Positions 35,767-42,969 of a stretch of DNA of 64,000 nt are shown one piece after another (position 1 is the stretch's first letter; each line of letters begins with the position of its first letter). The translations under genes were made by a program, and so were the position numbers. The stretch is from Candidatus Deferrimicrobiaceae bacterium (GTDB lineage Bacteria; Desulfobacterota; Deferrimicrobia; Deferrimicrobiales; Deferrimicrobiaceae). The notes beneath the pieces are model-generated. The model had not been told where the DNA came from. It did not search any database and saw nothing but the letters and a program-made list of their open reading frames with translations. The DNA is taken from positions 1 to 64,000 of the forward strand of contig DASXVV010000006.1 in assembly GCA_036504035.1 (NCBI GenBank). The letters run 5' to 3'.

Positions 35767-37392
35767 CTAATGACGGCCCCCTTCAACGAGCTTTTTGCGT
35801 AGCGAAACCGCGTCTTGCACGCCCGGGAAGGACGTCGAGGCCGCGAGTGCGCGCTCGACGGCGGCCAGCGCCTCCCGGGCCCGCCCATTGCGGTAGAGCG
35901 CTTCCGCATAGTGGTAGAGAATGGCGGGCTCGCCGGGCGACAGCCGGACTGCTTTTTCGAGCGGGGGAAGCGCCGCGGTCCGGTCTCCGCGTCGCAAGAG
36001 GATCCAGCCCAGCCGGTCGTGCGCCGTCGCGAAGCCGGGATTTGCGGAAACCGCGCGCCGGGCGGTCTCTATCGCTTCGCCGTGCCGGCCCGCCTCGTCC
36101 TGCAGCTCGGCCAGGTCGGAGAGCGCCGCCGGGTCGGTGGGGTGGCGCGCCACGAACGCCCGGTAGAGCGCAATCGCTTCGCTCCCTTTCCCCCGGTCGC
36201 GCAGGAGGACGGCATTCATCGCGACGCTGTCGGCGTCGTCGGGCCGCAGCCGGAGGAGGCGCCGGGCAGCCTCCTCGGCGCCGGCCGCGTCTCCCGATCG
36301 GCGGCAGGCGACCGCCAGGGCGCGCGCCACCGAGGCGTCGTCGGGCGCCAGCGCCTGCGCCTTGCGGAACTGCGCCGCCGCCTCGGCGGGGTGGTCCTGG
36401 AGGCCCAGCACGACGCCGAGCCGGAAATGGGCGGAGGCGCTGCCGGGCACGCGCGCCACGAGGTCGCGCAACACCTTCTCGGCCCCCCGGGGCTGGCCCG
36501 CCTCCTCATAAGCCGCGGCCAGCGCGCCGGCCAGCTCGGGATCGGCCGGCGTGTTGCGGCGGAGCGCCTCGAGCGCCGCGATCGCCGCCGGGTAGTCCTT
36601 CATCGCGAGGGAAACATCGGCCAGCCGCCGCCGGATCGCGACGGGGTCGCCGCCGGCGCTTTCGGCCTGCCGGTAGTGGCTCTGGGCACGCGCGAATTTT
36701 CCGGCGGCCGCCAGCGACTCGGCGAGCTGGAAGTGGGCGGAGGAATCGCCCGGGAAAGCGCGCGCCGCCTTTTCGAGCGTCCCGATGGATTCGTCGTATC
36801 GGCCCAGCGCCCGCAGCGCGGAGCCGGCCGCCAGCGCGCCCCGCAGCGAGGCCGGTTCGAGGGCCTGCACGATCCGGAACTGCGCGAGCGCCCGGTCGGC
36901 CTTCCCGGTGGCGAGCCATGAGGCGCCGTAGACGAGGTGGGCCGTGGCGTCGCGGTCGGCGTCGGCGACCCGGCCCTCAAGTAGCCGGAGCGCCCGGTCG
37001 GAGTGGCCGGCCAGGTTGTAGAGCGATGCCAGGTTGATGCGCAGACGGTCGAAGCCAGGGGGGGGATTCCGGAATCCCTTCTCGTAGGCCTCGATGGCCC
37101 GCGCGGGGATTCCTTCCTTTTCGTAGAGGAGGCCGAGCTGGAGTTGCGCGCGGGCGTCGCCCGGCCTGGCCGCAACCGCTTTTTCGAACGCCGCGCGCGC
37201 TTCGGCCAAACGGCCTGCGGCCAGGAGCGCCTCGGCCCGGGTGCGCCAGTCGACGGCCTGGGCCTTGGCCTTGCCGCCGGCCTTCGGGCGTGCCAGGGCG
37301 TCCGGGCCGCCGGAAATGCCCAGCCCGAGCGCCAGGATCAGGACGAGCGGGAAGCGGAAGCTATTTCCCGAGAACCGGGGAGAGGAGATCAT
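35767..37392 (-). CDS. secreted tetratricopeptide-repeat protein
   Basis: 541 residues. Signal peptide (FPLVLILALGLGISGG ... DALA), then about twelve TPR units covering nearly the whole protein, e.g. AEARAAFEKAVAARPGDARA, DESIGTLEKAARAFPGDSSA, GEAIETARRAVSANPGFATA. No catalytic domain. Periplasmic or outer-membrane-associated assembly scaffold inferred. The start overlaps the last 32 bases of the PiT gene and has no strong ribosome site, implying coupling. Confidence 0.85.
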   Translation of the reverse strand: MISSPRFSGNSFRFPLVLILALGLGISGGPDALARPKAGGKAKAQAVDWRTRAEALLAAGRLAEARAAFEKAVAARPGDARAQLQLGLLYEKEGIPARAIEAYEKGFRNPPPGFDRLRINLASLYNLAGHSDRALRLLEGRVADADRDATAHLVYGASWLATGKADRALAQFRIVQALEPASLRGALAAGSALRALGRYDESIGTLEKAARAFPGDSSAHFQLAESLAAAGKFARAQSHYRQAESAGGDPVAIRRRLADVSLAMKDYPAAIAALEALRRNTPADPELAGALAAAYEEAGQPRGAEKVLRDLVARVPGSASAHFRLGVVLGLQDHPAEAAAQFRKAQALAPDDASVARALAVACRRSGDAAGAEEAARRLLRLRPDDADSVAMNAVLLRDRGKGSEAIALYRAFVARHPTDPAALSDLAELQDEAGRHGEAIETARRAVSANPGFATAHDRLGWILLRRGDRTAALPPLEKAVRLSPGEPAILYHYAEALYRNGRAREALAAVERALAASTSFPGVQDAVSLRKKLVEGGRH

Positions 37393-38422
37393 AGGCGACG
37401 TACCCCGCCACCGCCGAAGCGGGGATGGTCAGCACCCATGCCCACACGATGCGGATGCCCACCTGCCAGTTGACCTTGCGCCGCCCCTGGGAGAGGCCGA
37501 CGCCGAGGATCGCCGAGGTAATGACATGGGTGGTGCTGATCGGGATGCCCATTGCCGAGGCGGTGAGGATGACGGCGGCCGAGGAGGTTTCGGCGCAGAA
37601 GCCGTGGACCGGCTGCAGCTTGACGAAGTCGGTGCCGACCGTCTTGATGATGCGCCATCCGCCCAGCGCGGTGCCCGCCGCCATGGAGAGGGCGCAACAG
37701 ACGATGACCCACAGGGGGGGAATGCCGATCGCGGCCGAGCTCGAGATGAACGACGGAAGGTGGATGGGGTGCCCCGTGGCTGCGAGCCCCATGTAGGAAG
37801 CGATCGCCATGGTGATGACGCCCATCGATTTCTGGGCGTCGTTGGAGCCGTGCGAGAACGCCATGAACGCCGCGGAGAGGATCTGCAGCTTCTTGAATTT
37901 CCGGTTCAGCGGCGACGGGTGGCTCTTCCGGAAGAGCCAGAAGATGCCCAGCATGAGCAGGAACGCGACGAACGTGCCGAGCAGCGGCGAGATGACGATG
38001 GCCAGCAGCGTCTTGTAGATGCCGCCGCCCCATCCCCACTTGAGCGCGTCGAATCCCTTGCCGGCTCCGACCGCGCCGATGAGGCCGCCGATGATCGCGT
38101 GGGACGACGACGACGGGATGCCGAAGTGCCAGGTGATCAGGTCCCAGAAGATGGCGCCGAAGAGCGCGGAGATGATGACGACCTGGGTGATCGCCCACGG
38201 CTCGACGATGCCGGTGCCGATCGTCTTGGCCACGGTGGTCGAGATCAGCGCCCCGACGAAGTTGAGCCCCGCCGCCATGAGGATGGCGTTGCGGATGGAA
38301 AGCGCCCGCGTCGAGATGCAGGTGGCGATGGCGTTGGCGGTGTCGTGGAAGCCGTTGATGAAGTCGAACGCGAGCGCGGAGACGATGACCAGGATCAGGA
38401 GGTTGAAGGAAACGTCATGCAT
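37361..38422 (-). CDS. pit: PiT family inorganic phosphate transporter
   Basis: 353 residues, polytopic. The duplicated PiT signature is present: FDFINGFHDTANAIATCISTRALS near the N-terminus and FMAFSHGSNDAQKSMGVITMA in the second half, with GIPSSSSHAIIGGLIGA and GIPISTTHVITSAILG. Role: metal-phosphate symport driven by proton or sodium gradient. Overlaps the DUF47 gene by 8 bases. In an arsenic-exposed host PiT is also a likely arsenate entry route (family knowledge, not shown here). Confidence 0.93.
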   Translation of the reverse strand: MHDVSFNLLILVIVSALAFDFINGFHDTANAIATCISTRALSIRNAILMAAGLNFVGALISTTVAKTIGTGIVEPWAITQVVIISALFGAIFWDLITWHFGIPSSSSHAIIGGLIGAVGAGKGFDALKWGWGGGIYKTLLAIVISPLLGTFVAFLLMLGIFWLFRKSHPSPLNRKFKKLQILSAAFMAFSHGSNDAQKSMGVITMAIASYMGLAATGHPIHLPSFISSSAAIGIPPLWVIVCCALSMAAGTALGGWRIIKTVGTDFVKLQPVHGFCAETSSAAVILTASAMGIPISTTHVITSAILGVGLSQGRRKVNWQVGIRIVWAWVLTIPASAVAGYVAYDLLSPVLGK

Positions 38423-39032
38423 TCTTCATTGCCACGCTTTCGAGCACGTTGGCGGCGTCTTCGCACCGGTCGGTGGCCGTCTCGAGCGTCTCGTAGATCT
38501 CCTTCCACTTGAGGATCGTGATCGGGTCCTTCTCGTGCTCGAACAGGTGCGCGATGGCGTCGCGGCAGACCCGGTCGGCCTCGTTCTCGAGCGAGTTGAC
38601 CTCGACGCAATGGTCGTGGATGCCGACCATCTGCTTGGACAACAGGCCGATCGCCCGGTTCAGCTCGCGCGTGGACTTGAGGATGAGGAAGCCCAGCTCC
38701 TTGGCCTCGGGCGTGCTCTCGGTCACCTTGTAGAGGATGATGCGGGTGGCTGCGCCGTGGATCAGGTCGATGACGTCGTCGAGCGAGGAGGCCAAAGCCA
38801 GGATGTCCTCGCGCTCGATGGGCGTGATGAAGGTGGTGTTGAGCTTCTTGATGATGTCGTGGGTATAGGTGTCGCCCTTGTGCTCGATCTCTTCGATCTG
38901 GCGCGCCTTTTCCTTGACGTCCTCGAAATTGTCGAGCATGTCCTTGAGCATGGCCGCGCCGTCGTGGATGTTCTGGCCGGCCTTCTCGAACAGGACGAAG
39001 AATTCCTGGTCCTTTGGGAGAATACGAAACAT
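38415..39032 (-). CDS. DUF47 family protein (PhoU-like, Pit accessory)
   Basis: 205 residues, helical, starting MFRILPKDQEFFVLFEKAGQ with the family motifs IEEIEHKGDTYTHDI and SLENEADRVCRDAI, whose E(x)3D clusters bind metals in PhoU-like proteins. Gene order DUF47-pit is widely conserved and the protein is thought to regulate the transporter. ATG 39032 has AGGAG 8 bases upstream and lies 4 bases after the flavoprotein stop. Confidence 0.9.
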   Translation of the reverse strand: MFRILPKDQEFFVLFEKAGQNIHDGAAMLKDMLDNFEDVKEKARQIEEIEHKGDTYTHDIIKKLNTTFITPIEREDILALASSLDDVIDLIHGAATRIILYKVTESTPEAKELGFLILKSTRELNRAIGLLSKQMVGIHDHCVEVNSLENEADRVCRDAIAHLFEHEKDPITILKWKEIYETLETATDRCEDAANVLESVAMKNA

Positions 39033-39036
39033 GGGT

Positions 39037-40065
39037 TCAGCTCCTGGAATCGAAGGATTTCGCGGTTTCGGCGAGCGCCCGTTCGGCGCCCTCGACCAGC
39101 TCGTCGATGATTTCCTGCACAGGTTGCACTTTCTTGACGAAGGCGACGCTCTGGCCCGCCATGAGAGACCCGTGCTCGATGTCGCCGTTGACGACTGCGC
39201 GGCGCAGCGCGCCGACCCAGAACTCCTCGAGCTTGACCTGCGCCTCTTCCTTCGGCATCTCGCCCGACTTGACCTTGGTGATCAGCTCGAGCTGGAGATG
39301 GTTGAAGTCGCGCGTTCCCTCGTTGAGGATGGCGCGCACGGGGATGGTGGGAAGGGACGGGTCGAACTGGGCGGTGGGCATCGCGTCGCGCGCCGCGGCG
39401 CGGACGTAGGCCTCCTTGAAGCGCGGGTGGGCGATGCACTCCTCGGCCGCCACGAAGCGGGTGCCGAGCTGCGCGCCGGCAGCCCCCATGAGCAGGTAGT
39501 TGGCGATCATCTCGCCGGTGCCGATGCCGCCCGCCACGAAGACGGGCACGTCGGGCATGTTGAGAAGGATGTCCTGCACCAGGACGGACGTGGCGACGGG
39601 GCCGATGTGGCCGCCCGCCTCGTTCCCCTCGATGACCAGCGCGTCGGCGCCCTGCTTGACGAGCCGCTTGGCCAGCGCGAGCACCGGGGCGAACGCGATG
39701 ACCTTGCAACCGGCTTCTTTCGCCCTGGCGATGTCCTTGCCCGAGGGGATGCTGCCCGCGAAGACGACGAACGGCACCTTCGCGGCGCAGACGATGTCGA
39801 TATGGGCCTGATAGGACGGCGCCACCGTGATGAGGTTGACGCCGAACGGGAACTTCGTCTTTTCGCGCGTGAGGGCGATTTCCTTCTCGAGCAGCTCGGG
39901 CGGCATGTTGCCTGCCGCCAGCACGCCGAAGCCGCCGGCGTTGGAAATGGCGGAAACGAGACTGGACTCGGATACCCAGGTCATTCCCCCGCACAGGATC
40001 GCGTAGCGCACCCCGAGGAAGTCGGTCCCGCGCTTCCAGGCCTTGGGCAGATAGGTCAACTCCAT
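39037..40065 (-). CDS. nitronate monooxygenase / FabK-like FMN flavoprotein
   Basis: 342 residues, TIM barrel. FMN-binding and active-site motifs: SNAGGFGVLAAGNMPP, GVNLITVAP, GADALVIEGNEAGGHIG with the family His, and FVAGGIGTGEMIANYLLMGAAGAQLGTRF. The family includes nitronate monooxygenase (2-nitropropane dioxygenase) and enoyl-ACP reductase II (FabK); sequence alone does not separate them, and no fatty-acid genes are adjacent. ATG 40065 chosen for GGAGAGG 5 bases upstream; GTG 40071 is the alternative. Confidence 0.87.
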   Translation of the reverse strand: MELTYLPKAWKRGTDFLGVRYAILCGGMTWVSESSLVSAISNAGGFGVLAAGNMPPELLEKEIALTREKTKFPFGVNLITVAPSYQAHIDIVCAAKVPFVVFAGSIPSGKDIARAKEAGCKVIAFAPVLALAKRLVKQGADALVIEGNEAGGHIGPVATSVLVQDILLNMPDVPVFVAGGIGTGEMIANYLLMGAAGAQLGTRFVAAEECIAHPRFKEAYVRAAARDAMPTAQFDPSLPTIPVRAILNEGTRDFNHLQLELITKVKSGEMPKEEAQVKLEEFWVGALRRAVVNGDIEHGSLMAGQSVAFVKKVQPVQEIIDELVEGAERALAETAKSFDSRS

Positions 40066-40103
40066 GCACACCTCTCCCGCATCGTGTTCACATTAACCTG
40101 ATA

Positions 40104-40109
40104 TTTATA
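40104..40109 (-). promoter_or_regulatory. extended -10 promoter of the flavoprotein-DUF47-pit operon
   Basis: Minus-strand TGCTATAAA, i.e. a TGn extension before TATAAA (40109-40104), 39 bases before the flavoprotein ATG. No convincing -35. Confidence 0.45.
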
Positions 40110-40167
40110 GCACACGTGCGCGCCGAATCGGCCATCCAAAAGGAAGTGGCGGCCTTCCGGACCCGTC

Positions 40168-40176
40168 TGATATATT
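40168..40176 (+). promoter_or_regulatory. extended -10 promoter of the reductase gene, leaderless position
   Basis: TGATATATT: TG extension plus TATATT (40171-40176). Transcription would start near 40183, at the ATG 40184. No Shine-Dalgarno is present between. Confidence 0.4.
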
Positions 40177-40183
40177 GGCGGCC

Positions 40184-41155
40184 ATGGTCCGCCAAAGCGA
40201 GTTATACGACATCACGGTGGTGGGGGCGGGACCGGTCGGCCTCTACGCCGCCTACTACTCCGGGCTCCGCGAGTGCAAGACCAGGCTCATCGAGATGTAC
40301 CCGCAGGTCGGGGGCCGCCTCATCTCGATGTACCCCGAAAAGGAGATCTTCGACGTCGCCGGCCACCTCCGGATCGTCGCCGCCGACCTCATTTCCGAAC
40401 TGACCGCCCAGGCGATGCAGTACGGGCCCACCGTCGTGCTCGACGAGCGGGTCTGCGGCCTGCGCGTCCTCGACGAGCGGCTCATCGAGCTCACCACCCA
40501 GGAAGGCGCGACCCACTACACGCAGGCGGTGGTGCTGACCGTCGGCGCCGGCGCGGCGCTCCCCCGCAAGCTCGACGTCCCCAACCTGATCTCCCTCGAG
40601 GGCAACGGCATCCACTATTACCTGCCGGCCTTCGAGCCGCTGCGGGGGCACCGGGTGCTCATCGTCGGCGGAGGGAACAGCGCTGTCGACTGGGCGATGG
40701 CGCTCGTGAACGTCGCCTCAGAGGTCACCCTGCTCAACCGCTCCTACACCTGGACCGCCCACGAGGCGATGGTCGAGAAGCTGCTCTCGTCGCGGGTCCG
40801 GGTCCGATACCCCTACTACGGTCTCAAGGCGGTGCTCGGGGACGACCGCGTCACCGGCGCCGTCATCTGGAACGAAAAAAGCGGCCTCGAGGAAACGATC
40901 GAGGTCGACGATATCGTCCTGTCGATCGGGATGCTCGCCAACATCGAGCCGTTCCGCCAGTGGGGCCTCGACATCGAGGGGGGCGGGATCAAGGTCAACA
41001 CCGACATGTCGACCAACCTGCCCGGGATCTTCGCCGCCGGCGACATCGTCTCATACCATGGCAAGGTCCAGCTCATCGCCGCAGGCGCGGGCGAAGCCGC
41101 CACCGCCATCCACAGCGCCAAGGAATACATCCTCGAGGGCGTGTTGGGCCGCTAG
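40184..41155 (+). CDS. ferredoxin/flavodoxin-NADP+ reductase, thioredoxin-reductase-like type
   Basis: 323 residues. N-terminal FAD motif ITVVGAGPVGLYAAYYSGLR, NAD(P)H motif VLIVGGGNSAVDWAMALVN and FAD-closing GIFAAGDIVSYHGKVQLIAAGAGEAATA. The CxxC of true thioredoxin reductases is missing, which identifies the YumC/type-2 ferredoxin-NADP reductase group. Role: electron transfer between NADPH and ferredoxin. ATG 40184 is preferred over TTG 40175; neither has a ribosome site and an extended -10 sits immediately before, so a leaderless message is likely. Diverges from the flavoprotein operon. Confidence 0.9.
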   Translation: MVRQSELYDITVVGAGPVGLYAAYYSGLRECKTRLIEMYPQVGGRLISMYPEKEIFDVAGHLRIVAADLISELTAQAMQYGPTVVLDERVCGLRVLDERLIELTTQEGATHYTQAVVLTVGAGAALPRKLDVPNLISLEGNGIHYYLPAFEPLRGHRVLIVGGGNSAVDWAMALVNVASEVTLLNRSYTWTAHEAMVEKLLSSRVRVRYPYYGLKAVLGDDRVTGAVIWNEKSGLEETIEVDDIVLSIGMLANIEPFRQWGLDIEGGGIKVNTDMSTNLPGIFAAGDIVSYHGKVQLIAAGAGEAATAIHSAKEYILEGVLGR

Positions 41156-41189
41156 CGATCCCGCTTCCTACCCAATCGACAATCCACCC

Positions 41190-42095
41190 ATGATCCACGT
41201 CATCTACAACCCCGTCGCGGGGCCGAAATCGGTTCGGAAGATCGACCGGGTCCGCGGCTTTCTCTCCCGGTCGGGCGAGCCGTTCGTCGTCCTCGAGACG
41301 ACGGGACCCGGCGACGCAACGCATTTCGCGCAGGAAGCGGCTTCCACCGGGGCAAAGGCGGTCGTCGCGGTCGGGGGCGACGGCACGATCAACGAGGTCG
41401 CCAACGGACTCGCCGGCAGCCCCGTGCCGCTGCTGATCCTCGCCCACGGGACGGGGAACGTCTTCGCGAAGGAGCTTTCGCTCCCGGCCGGCGTCGAGGC
41501 GACGCTCGCCCTGCTGAAATCGGGGCGCACGATCACCATTCCGCTCGCGAAGGCCGAAGGGCGCTACTTCGCCATCGTCGCCTCTGCCGGCTTCGACGCC
41601 GAAGTGGTCGAGCGCATGCGGTCGAGCCACAAGAACCGGCTCGGCATCGCCGCCTACGTATTGATGGGCATGCGCCACTTCTTCCGGTCGCAGCCGTCGC
41701 TCTGGCTCGAGTTCCCCGGGCGGGAGCGGATCGAGGCGCAGGCGGTCATCCTGTGCCGGGGGCGCATGTATGGAGGCGGGGTGGTCATGGCGCCGGACGC
41801 CGACCTGGAAAGCGAAGACCTGCATGTGATCATCCTGAAGAAGAAGGGGCGGCGGGCGCTGCTCTTCTTCGTCCTGAACGTGCTCCGCGGTAAGCACCTG
41901 GCCTCGAAAAACGTGACGCACCGCGTCACGCGGTCGCTCTGGGTGCGCAGCACGATCCCGTCGGCCGCCCAGATCGACGGCGAATACCTGGGACCGCTGC
42001 CGGCCCGCTTCGAGATGACGGACAAGACGCTGACGCTGTTCGTCCCGGATCATCCCCCGTTCCCCACTGAATTTCTTCCCCCAACCTGCCGATAA
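41190..42095 (+). CDS. diacylglycerol kinase-like / YegS-family lipid kinase
   Basis: 301 residues. Family motifs: IYNPVAGPKS at the N-terminus, VAVGGDGTINEVANGL (GGDGT nucleotide-binding loop), ILAHGTGNVFAKEL, and the C-terminal DGEYLGPLPARFEM. Role by family: phosphorylates a diacylglycerol or related lipid at the inner membrane. Starts 34 bases after the reductase; no strong ribosome site was seen. The exact lipid is undetermined. Confidence 0.88.
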   Translation: MIHVIYNPVAGPKSVRKIDRVRGFLSRSGEPFVVLETTGPGDATHFAQEAASTGAKAVVAVGGDGTINEVANGLAGSPVPLLILAHGTGNVFAKELSLPAGVEATLALLKSGRTITIPLAKAEGRYFAIVASAGFDAEVVERMRSSHKNRLGIAAYVLMGMRHFFRSQPSLWLEFPGRERIEAQAVILCRGRMYGGGVVMAPDADLESEDLHVIILKKKGRRALLFFVLNVLRGKHLASKNVTHRVTRSLWVRSTIPSAAQIDGEYLGPLPARFEMTDKTLTLFVPDHPPFPTEFLPPTCR

Positions 42096-42103
42096 CAACG
42101 CAG

Positions 42104-42132
42104 GGAAAAGTTTTCGCATATGCGCTTTCCCG
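42104..42132. promoter_or_regulatory. palindromic element upstream of the PstS-like gene
   Basis: GGGAAAAG...CTTTCCC arms flank a perfect 10-bp palindrome CGCATATGCG (42116-42125), ending about 11 bases before the AGGAGG ribosome site. Could be an operator or a leader hairpin; there is no T tract, so a terminator is less likely. Confidence 0.35.
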
Positions 42133-42153
42133 TAATAATTTCAGGAGGGTAAG

Positions 42154-42939
42154 ATGAAGAACAGATCGTTCCGCGTTCCCGCGCCCGCCGTCGCATGCCT
42201 TTATGTCATGATCGCCCTCGCATCGATCGCCACCCGGGGCGTCGCAGCCGAGATCAAGATCGGCGGCGGCGGCGCCGCAATGAGCACCGTTTTTGCCCCC
42301 GTCGCGGAACCGTTCGAAAAGGCGACAGGAATCCACCTCGTCGTCCTCCAGAGCACGCCGAAGGACGGTCTCGTCTCGCTGCTCAAGGGCGAGACGCAGG
42401 CGGCCGCCGCCGCGGTGCCGATCGAGAGCATGGTCAAGGGGGCCGAGGCCGACGGCCAGAAGGTCGATACGGCAACGCTCAAGTCGAATCCGGTCGCCAC
42501 TAACCGGACCATCCTCCTCGTCCACAAGGACAACCCGGTCGGCAAGCTGAACAAGGAGCAGATCAAGGGCATCTTCACCGGGAAGATCGTCAACTGGAAA
42601 GAGGTCGGGGGCAAGGATCTGGCGATCATTGTCGTCTGGGGCAAGAACACGCCCGGCCAGAACGCCCAGCTCGTCAAGACCATGCTCGACGGCGCGACGG
42701 TGACCAAGGAAGTGCTCGAGAGCGGCAATTACGCCAAGGTGCGCAGCGACGTGGCGGCCAATGCCGAGGCGGTCGGAATCGACCCGCTGGGCATGGTCGA
42801 CGGAACCGTCAAGGCGGTCGAGACCGAACCGGCCATGACCAGCCCGATCATCGTCGTCACCAAGGGAGATCCTTCTCCCGAGGTTCAGAAATTGATCGAC
42901 TTCGTCAAGGGCGACGGCGCGAAATACGTCCGCAAGTAG
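42154..42939 (+). CDS. PstS-like phosphate/oxyanion-binding periplasmic protein
   Basis: 261 residues, ATG 42154 after AGGAGG (42143-42148). Signal peptide to about residue 32 (GVAAEIKIGGGG). The body follows the PstS-like/SBP class II pattern: GGGGAAMSTVFAPVAEPFEKATG, LKSNPVATNRTILLVHKDNPV, GIFTGKIVNWKEVGG, NAEAVGIDPLGMVDGTVKAV. It is smaller than E. coli PstS and no pstC, pstA or pstB gene is nearby. The chemoreceptor gene starts 30 bases downstream, suggesting this is the ligand-binding half of a taxis or sensing pair. Ligand (phosphate, arsenate, other) unproven. Confidence 0.85.
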   Translation: MKNRSFRVPAPAVACLYVMIALASIATRGVAAEIKIGGGGAAMSTVFAPVAEPFEKATGIHLVVLQSTPKDGLVSLLKGETQAAAAAVPIESMVKGAEADGQKVDTATLKSNPVATNRTILLVHKDNPVGKLNKEQIKGIFTGKIVNWKEVGGKDLAIIVVWGKNTPGQNAQLVKTMLDGATVTKEVLESGNYAKVRSDVAANAEAVGIDPLGMVDGTVKAVETEPAMTSPIIVVTKGDPSPEVQKLIDFVKGDGAKYVRK

Positions 42940-42969
42940 ACCGGACTGCGCGCCAATATCGGAGTCGGC

